From: Gonocerus acuteangulatus
Lineage: Eukaryota > Arthropoda > Insecta > Hemiptera > Coreidae
Length of the DNA stretch: 64,000 nucleotides
Assembly (NCBI GenBank): GCA_946811695.1
Contig: OX328126.1
Location: 87,961,785-88,025,784 of the forward strand
Direction: 5' to 3'
In this document: positions 33,090-43,879 of the stretch, piece after piece
Position numbering within the stretch: the first letter of the stretch is position 1
Layout: every line of letters begins with the position of its first letter
Notes under the pieces: generated by a model
Databases searched by the model: none
What the model was told of the DNA's origin: nothing
What the model saw: only the letters and a program-made list of their open reading frames with translations
Position numbers and translations under genes: made by a program

Positions 33090-33910
33090 CTAGGGACCGA
33101 AAATAACTATTAATTTTATTTAAAATGAATTTCATTTTACCTATAATTTTTATTATTGGGAAATAAAAAAATAAATAAATTTCATCGGAATTGATATATT
33201 TTATTATTTTTGTAAAAAAAGTTTTGTAAAAATTTTTATTTAAAAAACTTAAAAATAAAAATTAATTGAATAATGTTATTCACGTGCTGTTGGCATTATA
33301 AAAGGGTGGCAACCTGTAGATAGCCCGGCGCTAATCGCAAAATAGTTGATGCGCTGTTAAAAACGAAAAAAAAAATAATAATGTTATTCCAAAATTATTT
33401 GTAGAAAAAGTTTTAATACAAATGTTTTATTAATTAAACTTTTAAACATTCTTTTAAATAAAAGGAATGAAAGGATTTAATAATTGTTTATCTATACTAA
33501 AGTTCTATCAAGTTTATCAAGATTTGGACGAGCTTTGATTCACTGACGTAAACAAAGAACTTCAAATAAACAAAAGGTTCCAAATATAGTATTTCTTCAT
33601 TTATTCTGAGAAGAATATAAGTGATAAGTTGTTAATTAAAATTTATTTATTAAATTAATGAACATCATTTCATAAAATACATTAAAAATGTACCCATGAT
33701 TTTACTCTCACAATACAAAATCATATTTATTTTGTTTTGTTTTAAAATTAATTTTTTTTTTTACAAAAATGATTATTTAAATTTTACCAACAATTTTTAT
33801 CGAGATTTTTTTTTAATATAAAAATTATTTTATGACAGTTATTCATTAATTTAAGAATATAAATTATGAAGTAATTTTTTTGTAATGATTTTTTGGAAAC
33901 ATTTAATTTT
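33090..33910. repeat. AT-rich dispersed repeat, copy 2
   Basis: Paralogue of 15055-15710, starting GGGACCGAAAATAACTATTA. A truncated SINE is inserted at 33281-33378. Confidence 0.6.
33281..33378 (+). mobile_element. 5'-truncated chimeric SINE with TSD
   Basis: Three modules in order: the 3' end of a 5S rRNA-like head (CACGTGCTGTTGGCATTATA), a SINE-C middle (AAAGGGTGGCAACCTGTAGA), and the SINE-B/5S tail (GCCCGGCGCTAATCGC...GATGCGCTGTTAAAA). TAATGTTATT flanks it exactly (33271-33280 and 33379-33388). It represents a longer form of the element at 59102-59281. Confidence 0.8.
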
Positions 33911-34960
33911 TATTTCGGTCCATGGTGATGTCTTATCATGAGCTTAATAACCTTTCAGATTTCTGATAACAGTTATCCTTGATATTAAAACATGGAATCT
34001 TGTATATTTTTATTCGTCCATTGATTTTGAATCATGTCTATTGCTTTCGGTACTAATAATTCGGCTAAGGAATAAACCCACACATCTAGCTATTAAAATC
34101 CCGTACGACCCGCAGTGGTGCCAAACGCCCGATTTAGGGGAAAACACCTCTAGGTACTTGAATGTTCATAATTTCGGTATCCTTTTTGAAATATTTTTTG
34201 TACCGAGCCAAATGAGACCGCTACCAATTCGATAAAATAATTATTTTGGAAATAAATAGGTATTATATTCCGAAAACCGTGAAAAACAGAAAGTATTTAA
34301 TTTTTTTAAAGAAAACATATTTTACTCAATTTGTAGAAATATGTGTACTTCAAAATATATTTTCTAGTGCTCAGTTGAATAAATTAACAACCAATGTAAT
34401 ACCGTCACCTGTTCTCAATGTATTCCTCGTTATTAAACTTTTAGCTTATAACGAATACATTTTGACAGTTTCACATGATATGTGAGATGGATCTAACTGT
34501 TAATATTAAGTTAATTGCACAATCACAAACCGTTCAACAATTCTCTGCAGAAAATAATAACGGGAAACACGGTTTTCGTGAAATAATCGCAACGCTAATT
34601 GACAAATACATTTTATTAGGCCGTGTACACTTACGGCCGAGTACGGCGATGAAATTTATAGGACAGAAACTTCATGTAATTTTAGGTAAAACTATGCTGA
34701 GAGGATAACTAAGTACTGCTTTTTTTTTCTCTACACCAAATAAACTAAGGATAATTTAGAAATCTTCACAACCTAAATGCACCAAGTTCATGGTTAATTT
34801 TGACCAAAAAAAAATTGTTTTAAGAGATTTATAAACACACGAGACTTTGTGGGTAACATTAATTTTTCAGGAATAAAATAAGTGGTGTAAAATATTTCTT
34901 TTACTTTTGATTAAAAAATGTAAATTTTTAATCGGTGAGAAAACAGTTAATAAAAAGGTG
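33911..34960. other. unassigned AT-rich spacer
   Basis: Consecutive short open frames at 34041-34708 (64-79 codons) lack motifs. No gene called. Confidence 0.35.
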
Positions 34961-34973
34961 TTTTGTGATCAGA

Positions 34974-35340
34974 GGGGGCGAGGTTAGCTCAGTGGTAGAG
35001 CACTGGACTAATAAGCTGGAGGCCTGAGTTAAATCCCGAGCAAGCACTAAAGATTTTTTCTTCTAGTGTCTTCGTTCACTGGTTGAATTCGGCCTCCCTG
35101 ACCGTCCCTAGGCCAACCCAGCCTTTAATTAATTTAATAATGGGTACCTTGGTTGGTGCTAATGACTCTAGCAGTCGAAGCAGCCAAGGGGAAAATCAGG
35201 CGGCCGGAGCATAGTACTGACCACACTATCTCCCTAGTGTGCCGTATGGTCATGAATCAGATACCTCTATAGTATCTGCCCCTCGGGGCCCTCGTGGCCT
35301 GTTACGGGACTGATTTCTTTTTTTTTTTTTTTTTTTTTTT
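34974..35340 (+). mobile_element. SINE-A, full length, with TSD
   Basis: Begins GGGGGCGAGGTTAGCTCAGT with box A TTAGCTCAGTGG; the box B-like region is GAGTTAAATCCC. The body ends GTTACGGGACTGATTTC and then a run of T's. TTTTGTGATCAGA occurs on both sides (34961-34973 and 35341-35353), a 13-bp TSD. The 3' tail is poly(T), not poly(A), when read from the tRNA-like head. Confidence 0.9.
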
Positions 35341-35554
35341 TTTTGTGATCAGAACTATTAATAAAATGGAAAAGCAATTTTAGAGCAGAATTCTACAACT
35401 AATTAGGTATAAGCAAATGTCAGTTTAAAAGCGATTGAATACTTTCGGTTTTGAGGAAATTTTTTCCCTGTAGACACCCCTTTGCGAGGTATGGCGGGTT
35501 TCGTTGTAACGAACGTTAGTGAGGATAGCAGTACCATGTGTATGGTGAAAGCCG

Positions 35555-36175
35555 TAGGGATGGGCGATAGTCGATAGTTCAGCACTATCGATATGACGAT
35601 ACTATTGGTTAAACTATATCGATACTATCAATAGTTAATCGATAGTGGCTTTCCATATTCCTTAGATACCTGTGCTATGAGGAATTTAATGTTATTGAAT
35701 TGAATTATCTATTACTTGCAGGATTAGGTATATTTATAAGTTTAAACAAAGGTTAAAAACGAAAAACGAATTTATTTAAATCTATAAAAAGCGTTTCCAA
35801 AGAATATAATATCAAGTGGCAGAAAAAAGTGCTATTATTTCAAACTATTGTAGTTGTGCTCCTTTAGCCGCATATTACTAGAAAGGAAAAACAACTTTTC
35901 CACTTTTCTTTGGCTCAGTCTATTCCGCTGCTCAGAAATGATTTTTCCAGCGGCTGAAAATACACGTTCTGAGGGTACAGACGAACCTGGAACACAAAGG
36001 TATTTTCTGGCTACATTATATAGTTGGTTGTATTCACCAGACGGTTCTTTTTCAGTATTTAATTCACCAGACGTGTCAGTATTTAATACCACAGTCCTCC
36101 AGATGATGAGAGTTTCAGTTCTAGAAAAAAGTAATAACTCTATCGATAGTAACTACCGACTATCGCCCATCCCTA
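35555..36175 (-). mobile_element. hAT element, internally deleted, 8-bp TSD
   Basis: Inverted ends TAGGGATGGGCGATAGTCG and CGACTATCGCCCATCCCTA, flanked by GAAAGCCG (35547-35554 and 36176-36183). The left sub-terminal region carries repeated CTATCGATA-type motifs. The interior keeps one transposase fragment (hAT dimerization domain). 621 bp against several kb for an autonomous hAT. Confidence 0.9.
35835..36131 (-). pseudogene. hAT transposase C-terminal dimerization fragment
   Basis: Reads ...TSGELNTEKEPSGEYNQLYN, then VARKYLCVPGSSVPSERVFS, then AAGKIISEQRNRLSQRKVEK, then LFFLSSNMRL. YLxxPxSSxxSERxFSxAGxIxxxxRxxLxxxxVExLxFLxxN is the hallmark of the hAT dimerization domain. About 85-98 codons, running into the right end of the element; no start codon is obvious and the catalytic DDE part is gone. 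It ends at a TAA at 35835-35837. It cannot transpose itself but its frame is intact, which suggests a recent deletion. Confidence 0.85.
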
Positions 36176-36920
36176 GAAAGCCGTCCTTTTAGACGGACCG
36201 ATTTTGCTGGTAAACTCAGCTTTCGTGACGAGAAACCTAACATTGTGGCAGCTATTCTGTTCACAAATGTTTATTTTTCAAAATGTATTATTCAACCCCT
36301 GTTGCATTGTCTTCGTTCTACTTTATCATATTTTTTAGTATTTCTTTTTTTTATTATTATTATTTAGCTTATATGTTCTTTTAATATTTTATTAGGGTTG
36401 TTGCTATCGATTAAGGAGTCGTTAGCACTATTTCTGTTGTGTGTATTCTCGCTGCTTAGCCGAAGTATAAAATTATTTCTTTGATGAGAAATGAATGTGT
36501 TAACAAACCAAAAAGGAATTTCTAAATCCATATTTCTTAAGGAAATACATCAGGTGAAATATTTTCTCCTCGCTTAAATTTAATTTTACTTTAATGGCGA
36601 CGTATGTTGTGTTATTTCCGTCAGGAAAGGCGGATTACCTCTTCACAAACAATACAGAAAACAGATTTTAGCAAATATATTTTTTTTCTGTAAATTATTC
36701 ATTTTTAGGTAGGTACTCATAAACAACAAGTTTTCTACATCTTGTATATTCACGTCAATTAAGATTATTATTTTTTTTATTCGGTGATTTTATTGGCTTA
36801 CTCAGCTTCATCCGAAGTGCAAAATTTACTCGTTTCGACTATTTTTTAGGTGGGTGGAATCTTCTCCCAATAAATCGAAACAGATTCGTTTTAGCATCCA
36901 TTTTTTATCTTCCCCATAAA
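36176..36920. other. unassigned spacer with HINE-like scrap
   Basis: 36183-36240 (GGACCGATTTTGCTGGTAAA) resembles HINE interior sequence, so the hAT element landed in or beside a HINE relic. Nothing else. Confidence 0.4.
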
Positions 36921-37680
36921 TTTATGGCATTAAGTGAGGATGACAAATGGATGGATGGAATTTATGGCATTAAGTGAGGATGACAAATGGATGGATGGAA
37001 TTTATGGCATTAAGTGAGGATGACAAATGGATGGATGGAATTTATGGCATTAAGTGAGGATGACAAATGGATGGATGGAATTTATGGCATTAAGTGAGGA
37101 TGACAAATGGATGGATGGAATTTATGGCATTAAGTGAGGATGACAAATGGATGGATGGAATTTATGGCATTAAGTGAGGATGACAAATGGATGGATGGAA
37201 TTTATGGCATTAAGTGAGGATGACAAATGGATGGATGGAATTTATGGCATTAAGTGAGGATGACAAATGGATGGATGGAATTTATGGCATTAAGTGAGGA
37301 TGACAAATGGATGGATGGAATTTATGGCATTAAGTGAGGATGACAAATGGATGGATGGAATTTATGGCATTAAGTGAGGATGACAAATGGATGGATGGAA
37401 TTTATGGCATTAAGTGAGGATGACAAATGGATGGATGGAATTTATGGCATTAAGTGAGGATGACAAATGGATGGATGGAATTTATGGCATTAAGTGAGGA
37501 TGACAAATGGATGGATGGAATTTATGGCATTAAGTGAGGATGACAAATGGATGGATGGAATTTATGGCATTAAGTGAGGATGACAAATGGATGGATGGAA
37601 TTTATGGCATTAAGTGAGGATGACAAATGGATGGATGGAATTTATGGCATTAAGTGAGGATGACAACTGGATGGATGAAA
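36921..37680. repeat. 40-bp satellite, 19 copies, 18 identical
   Basis: Unit: TTTATGGCATTAAGTGAGGA plus TGACAAATGGATGGATGGAA. Exactly 760 bp = 19 units. Units 1-18 show no difference; unit 19 has two substitutions (ACAACTGG and GATGAAA). The internal ATGGATGGATGG is itself a 4-bp repeat. Confidence 0.98.
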
Positions 37681-38424
37681 TTTAAAGGCGAAAAACGTCA
37701 AAGGTTATTATCGCCCTGGAGTGAGGATGAGTTCCTCGGAAAAAGTAGTGTTGTTGTATTTTTTAATAATGTTTCGCAAAGTGGAAATATATTTCTTTGT
37801 ATATTTTTTCGTACATGTATATGTTGAGGTTACAAGCACCAAATCAGAAATATTAAAAATAAATATTTTTTAATTTTGTCAAAAACTGTTGAGGAATCGT
37901 GGTGACTGGAAAGAAACCATTAAAAAATCTAATACATATCCTGCCAAGAAGATTTAGGTTAGAAACACCGAGAAAATTCTGCTTCCTTTTGTGTTAGGAT
38001 TGCTTCGTCGGATTACAGGCGAAATAAGAATTATCCCTTCCACCCTTTCCGCCAGAGTTAAGTTTTACACGGAAACACGCTAACTTTACACGGGCTCATG
38101 TAAAACGGGTGACCCTACAACCTTCTGAAAAAGCAATAAATTACTTCTAGAAAAGAGACAAGAACATCACTTAGCGGAATAGCGTGATAGGTTATCACAC
38201 TGTTATCAGCGGGGAATTATCTCTTGTCTCTTAGCAATTTTATTTTCTCGTAAATTGGCTGATATTCTTGAAATGTTTTTTACCTTTACTCAATACTCAA
38301 AATTAACCAACACAATAATTTCAAATTTTAGAATAGACGAGTAAAATTTTAATGATGGGTATAACCTTGGACATTTTTTTATATTTGTTATTTACTCTAA
38401 CGTTTCGGGCCATTTTGAATGATT
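37681..38424. other. unassigned spacer with small hairpin
   Basis: AAGAGACAAGA (38153-38163) and TCTTGTCTCTT (near 38231-38241) are inverted, with GTGATA/TATCAC between them. No gene. Confidence 0.45.
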
Positions 38425-38930
38425 AGGGGAAGGCAGAGTTGGGCAAACGTTAGCGCGCGCTAAAAGCTGATACCTCTCCGCTAATTTAGCGAAACTGTAG
38501 AAAGCCAGCGCTAATAATTAGCGGTTAGCGGCGGCAGTGCGCTAACCGCTAATCTATTTATGAAATATCGTTACAACTTGTAACTATAGCTTAAGCTATT
38601 AGCAATTACGATATTTCATAAATAGATTAGCGGTTAGCGCACTGCCGCCGCTAACCGCTAATTATTAGCGCTGGCTTTCTACAGTTTCGCTAAATTAGCG
38701 GAGAGGTATCAGCTTTTAGCGCACGCTAACGTTTGCCCAACTCTGGGGGAAGGTGTACCAACAAGGCTGTGGCGGCATGTAGCAACATTTTATAAAGTTT
38801 GGTGTAATTATTGTTTAGTTCCTTCAATAGAGGGCTTGTGTAAGCTAGTTTGGATTATTCAATTCAAAGAGGATTCAATCTAAAATTTAAAAATTGTCTT
38901 GATAAATAACACATCTAACCAATTAGAAAA
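38425..38930. mobile_element. fragment of AGGGGAAGGTGT-terminated element
   Basis: AGGGGAAGG (38425-38433) continues after the nested palindrome as GTGTACCAACAAGG, GCTGTGGCGGCATGTAGC, AACATTTTATAAAG and GAGGGCTTGTGTAAGC. The right end of 56737-57353, reversed, has the same order. The other end of this copy was not found. Confidence 0.6.
38434..38745. mobile_element. hAT-type palindromic MITE, 8-bp TSD
   Basis: 312 bp forming one near-perfect hairpin: CAGAGTTGGGCAAACGTTAG at the left is answered by CTAACGTTTGCCCAACTCTG at the right and the pairing continues to a loop of about 30 nt. GGGGAAGG flanks both ends (38426-38433 and 38746-38753). CAG..CTG ends plus an 8-bp TSD indicate hAT. Many inner GCGCTAA/TTAGCGC motifs. 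No protein. Confidence 0.9.
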
Positions 38931-39011
38931 ATAGGCCTCCAAAAAATATTATGAAAGGTTCATTCGATGGCGTTAATGACCCTAAGGTTGGCACGCCTTA
39001 AAAAAAATGTA

Positions 39012-39240
39012 AGTAATTTATTGATGGCTATCTGTTACCCGGCGTGCCATGCTGCACCTAATTTATTGATGACTATCTGATACCCGGCGTGCCATGCTGC
39101 ACCTAATTTATTGATGACTATCTGTTACCCGGCGTGCCATGCTGCACCTAATTTATTGATGACTATCTGATACCCGGCGTGCCATGCTGCACCTAATTTA
39201 TTGATGACTATCTGATACCCGGCGTGCCATGCTGCACCTA
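39012..39240. repeat. 45-bp tandem repeat, 5 copies
   Basis: Unit: AATTTATTGATGACTATCTG, then ATACCCGGCGTGCCATGC, then TGCACCT. Alternating GTTA/GATA variants. The reverse complement of the unit's end is the start of the exon-like cassette at 30520-30680. Confidence 0.9.
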
Positions 39241-39819
39241 ATTTCAGCATCTAGAAAAGCAAAAATAAATTAGAAAACAAATGTGAAATATTAAAATCTA
39301 ATAATGCAAATCTGTAATTATTTGGGTTCACTTTTTTGAACCCGTGACCTCCGAACTGTGAGTCCTAGACGATTTACATATATATAGTATACTAGCCGAA
39401 CACCCGTGCTTCGTCACGGCAGATAAGTAGTTATTTTATTGCGTTAAATAATGTATCATCAAAATTAACGCTACTACATAATTTTGTGCAGTTTATTATA
39501 GCATGGTCCCCGTCATACTATATGAAAAAGTCCGACTCGCAGGAACTGCAGCATCTTAGCGCGGTTCCGTTCATGTCCCTAGTGCCATTTGATGAGCTTA
39601 GAAAAGAAATAAACTTATTTTTTTTTATATATCTCGTGAAAATTGTCAAAATCCTCTCGAACATCTCGAATAAAAGTGATATTAAGGCGTCAGGGACACC
39701 GACAGTAGCTAACTTTTACACAGAAGCGGAAATTACAGAATCTGGCTCTCATTCTAAAGCAAAGCTCTATAAATCAATACAAAATATGCCTAATAAAGCC
39801 TTTCTAGTGGATACAGAAG

Positions 39820-40085
39820 CATGGGCGTATATGAAGTGGGGGGGGGGGGCTGAGGGGGCTGCAGCCCCTCCCGAAATTTTAAATTGATGATAAAAACTTC
39901 TCGTAAAACCCTTAAAAATAAATTAAATAAGATCACTTAGTTCATAAAACATATTTTATTCTACGTGTAATAGCGTTTTAGTTGCCTAAAACTATTCCAA
40001 GCTCTAAATATTTAGTATTCCATACCCTGGAAATGGTCTCAGCCCCCCCCCCCCCCCCCCGAAATTGTTTTTATATACGCCCATG
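39820..40085. mobile_element. CATGGGCGTATA MITE with 8-bp TSD, copy 1
   Basis: Ends CATGGGCGTATAT and ATATACGCCCATG; interior G-runs answered by C-runs. TACAGAAG flanks both sides (39812-39819 and 40086-40093). The 8-bp TSD suggests hAT. Confidence 0.85.
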
Positions 40086-42429
40086 TACAGAAGGATCAAG
40101 AAGAAGTACACAAGATTGAGTAGAATACCCTGCCTAATATAGCCTATATAGAATAATATGCCGAATAAAACCTATCTAGTAAATACACAAGGACAAATAA
40201 AAGTCTTGACGAATAACAAGTCAAGAAAAAAAACTTTATTTAACAAAATAAAACAAAGTTTAGTTGCCCAACTACAATAGAATAATATACCTAATTAAGT
40301 CTATGGAGAAGATACAAATGGACCAAAAACAAGTCTTGTGGAATATTGTTTTTTTTTCTAATTAAATACTTTTTATCAATATTTAGTATATAACCTTTGT
40401 TGAAAACTATTGATTGCTAATTTATGAATCGGTTTACAACTAAGTAGTCTTTATGAATATTTAGTATATAACCTATGTTTGGATCTGTGTTTTTGGGGTG
40501 CTCTCCGCCTAGGCTTTGTATTTGTGTCGGCAGATACCTGGGGTATATTTACAGCTCTTGAGGATTAACTCTTAGCAGGTAAATTTCCTGCGGACCTTCT
40601 GCTTCTACGGGCATTGAACCGCCATATTCGCTCATAGTATCTAACCGTTGTGAAGTTTATTTTTTGGATTTAGGACTTAATATACATATGTAGACTAAAT
40701 CATAGCAAGAAGTAATCCTCCGTCGTCAGTTCCTAACTATGTAGACTCGCTAATGTTATCCAATCTTAGATACATCGTATTTAAAATCCACAGCAAAAAC
40801 AGGACATTTCATCAGAATCCCCTGCTGAATAAAACTTATATTGAATAATAAGCAAAATAAAGCCCATCTATTGGATAAAAATAGAGGAAAAAAGCCGTTC
40901 GTGGTGGTAGAAAATCTTAAAAGTATTTCGCTCAGAAATCTCCGAAATATTGTCACTAATTTTACGTATCCTGTTTTATAGCCAAATAGATTTATATTCT
41001 ATAATCAATAAGAAAAACCTACTAACAATAAAAAACTATGGGTAACAGATGAAAATAGGGAATACCAAGAATAATTCTAAAGAACGAAATCAACACCAGT
41101 ACTGTAATCTAGATATTCATACGGCATCTTCGAATTCTAAGAAACAAAATATTGATTCTAATTATACGTATCCTGTTTTATTGACAAATACATTTGGCTA
41201 CTATAAGCAATTAAAAACACTAGGGAATATGCCAAAGAACTCCAAGAGAGTAGGAGCCTCGACAGTTTCAAGACATTTGAAGGAAATCGACAAATCCAAA
41301 ACTGACATTTCATACGGTACAGCCTGATATATTTTTAACAATGAATTGTTTTTCTTATTTTAATTAATCTGTTTTATTGTCAAATACATTATCCAACTTT
41401 AAGCAATTAAAAAATAACAAGGAATAAAAACAAACAAAAAGAACCGTTCGAATAAACGAAATCAATTACTTCAAAGTTTAAGCACTTATTTCTCCGATTG
41501 ACATAGCCTAATCAAAAATTGTTTCAGAATCTTTTTTGTAGAACATTTAGTAAGCTTTCGCATGGTAACCGTCCGTTCACCAATATTCCTAACCGTCTTC
41601 GAGATATTAGGGAATGTATACGAAGTTCCCAAAACATTTCATGTCTGTTAATAAAATATTTTATTCTAATCCTTCCTTAGCTCCAAACGTAACCGAAATT
41701 TTATCATATTAGTGTTGATGAAATTCAAACATGCAGAAAATGTTTCAACTGAATCCCATAATTTTAAGTATCAAAATCAAAGACAAAAAGAACAGTTCGA
41801 ATAAGCGAAAACAATTACTTTAAAGTTTTAAGCACTTATTTCTCCGATTGACACCGCCTAATAAAAACTTTTATTAGAACCTTTTTTGTAGAGCATTTAG
41901 TAAGCTTTCTAATGGTATTCTTCCGTTCCCAAATTCTCAACCTTTTTTGAGATATAAAGGAAAGTATACAAAGTTACCAAAACTTATTTATGTCTGTTAA
42001 TAAAATATTTTATTCTAACCCTTCCTTAACTCCAAACGCAACCAAAATTTCAACATATTAGTTTTAATGAAAGTAGAAGATGCAGTAAATGTTTCAACTG
42101 AATCCCATGATTCTAAGTACCCAAACCAAAAACGGCATTCAAAAATTCTTTTTTCAGTTTTCTCAAAAACGGTTAAAGCTATCGCCTTGAAAATGGTTCC
42201 ATTCGTTTACCTCGCCCAAGAAGCCTATAAAAAGAGTACTTACAAGCTTATGAACTCAAAAACGTAAGCGTTACGATTTTTTTGCGCGAATTTCGTCCCA
42301 AACGCCATCTTCCAGTGGGCGGATTTTGCTGGTTAACGAACTTGACCTTTCAAATTGGACGACAGATTTTTGTACCAAATTTCATCAAAATCGAACCATC
42401 AGGAAAGCCATAAATGAGCGAACAGACAA

Positions 42430-42476
<47 letters not shown>

Positions 42477-42483
42477 TATATAC

Positions 42484-42514
<31 letters not shown>

Positions 42515-42515
42515 A
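42430..42515. repeat. (TA)n inside HINE
   Basis: Conserved position within the element. Confidence 0.95.
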
Positions 42516-42695
42516 AAATTTGAACCACCGTTATTTTCGGTCTCTAGGGGTTCTGAAACGCGAAATTTTCTTGTCGGCACTTCCGGATTGTTTCATTGTA
42601 TCAACCTTATAAGCGGGGTTCCTCCCTATGGGGGAGGGAGGAACCGCGCTAAAAACAGATAATCTAGAGATAACCCGTTATCTATAGGTTTCCAG

Positions 42696-42911
42696 CATGA
42701 GCGTATATAAGGCATGGGGCCGAGGGGTCCGCTGGAAAAATAATTCAAATAAGATCTCTTAAGAAATTAAGAGAGTTGTAATAGCGTTTTAGTTGCCTAA
42801 AACTATTCCAAGTTCTAAATTGTTAGTATTCCATACCCCGGAAATGGTCCTAGCCCCCACCCCGGAATTTTCCAAGCCCCCCCCCCCGAAATTATTTCGA
42901 ATATACGCCCA
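42696..42911. mobile_element. CATGGGCGTATA MITE, copy 2
   Basis: 216 bp, ends CATGAGCGTATATAA and TATACGCCCATG. GTTTCCAG (42688-42695) and GTTACCAG (42912-42919) match at 7 of 8 positions. It lies at the edge of the ACTCACTGACC family, at the same place as the truncated copy at 55909-56000. Confidence 0.75.
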
Positions 42912-42919
42912 TGGTTACC

Positions 42920-43509
42920 AGTAACAGAAGCGTAACCAATACAGGTTAAATTTTGTTGTCAATAATAAATGCACATTAAAATTTAAAAATGTATGTTTCT
43001 CACATGTAATTTGGAACACCCATTATATTTGCGAGCATTACCAAGAGGTGTTCTGACTGGGGATGCTGATGGTTGAGGAGGCTGTGCAATGGTTACCTCG
43101 GATGGAACATTACCAGTTATAGCGAAAGCTCTATGGGGTAAAAGTTAAAATGAACCGCAATTAAAATGGTGATTTTGTCCCTCATAACGTAAACTCAATG
43201 AGGGACAGTTTATTTCTAGGACTGCCATCATAGTTGAAATTAACCTCAATTAAAAATAATACTATGAAATAGATGCAGTACGGTAACAACTGTTCTTTTA
43301 TCATCCTAGCAACGCAGGCTTGCCTGCTCTAACCAACTAAAACTTTAAACCCCTCTAAAAATTCAAATATCAAAAAATCCTTTCTTAGCGAGTGTCTACA
43401 TGCTGAAGAGAGTGTCAATGCAAAATTTCAAATTTTTCTGTCGAGTGGTTTGGGCTGGGGGACGATAGGTCAGTGAGTGAGTGAGTGGTATTTGACAAAT
43501 ATATAGTAG

Positions 43510-43511
<2 letters not shown>
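42920..43511 (-). mobile_element. ACTCACTGACC repeat family, copy 2
   Basis: Reverse complement of the layout at 55341-55908: GTTACCAGTAACAG, GCGTAACCAATACAGG, an AATAATAAATGCACATT tail, AGGTGTTCTGACTGGGG, CCGCAATTAAAATG and GTCAGTGAGTGAGTGAGTGG, then (TA)n. Confidence 0.65.

Positions 43512-43579
<68 letters not shown>
43512..43579. repeat. (TA)n microsatellite
   Basis: At the edge of the ACTCACTGACC family. Confidence 0.95.
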
Positions 43580-43582
<3 letters not shown>

Positions 43583-43879
43583 CTATTTTGAAAGAGTATT
43601 AACATAAGTACAAAATTACCAAGAAAACGATATCAATAATTGTGGCCGATCTGTTGTTAACAGAAAATGCAATAATAATTCTCAATCATGCCGTTGACTT
43701 AGAGTTTTAGGAGTTGTCTGTAAACCTCTGGGATTAATAAAAAAATGAAAATATGATTACTGAATTTGTTCTACAAGTATTCAACGTCATTATACGTATA
43801 GCCATCGGGGATCAAGCATACAGGCTACTAGGATTGCTAAAACATGACAGAGCCACTAAGCTGACCCCTTAGGGATTGT

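Larger units (their letters stand above)
39525..42653 (+). mobile_element. HINE/DINE-1-like element, longest copy
   Basis: 5' AAAAAGTCCGACTCGCAGG with sub-terminal TTAGCGCGGTTCC (39556-39568). The left interior has degenerate units around GCCTAATAAAGCCTATCTAG. Two tandem units of about 340 bp (41430-41765 and 41775-42120) and a (TA)n at 42430-42515 follow. The 3' end has a perfect 11-bp hairpin GGTTCCTCCCT/AGGGAGGAACC (42617-42627 and 42635-42645) and then GCGCTAAAAA. GGAACCGCGCTAA at 42640-42652 is the exact inverse of the 5' motif. A MITE lies inside (39820-40085). No transposase ORF. Confidence 0.75.

Noticed and set aside
38395..38433. ACGTTTCGGGCC as another hammerhead relic
   Set aside because: Apart from GAAACGTT on the minus strand the core CTGANGA is absent.
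39525..42653. Canonical Helitron
   Set aside because: The 3' hairpin and CTAA fit, but there is no 5' TC start and no 3' T flank, and the sub-terminal inverted repeats fit the Helentron/HINE plan better.
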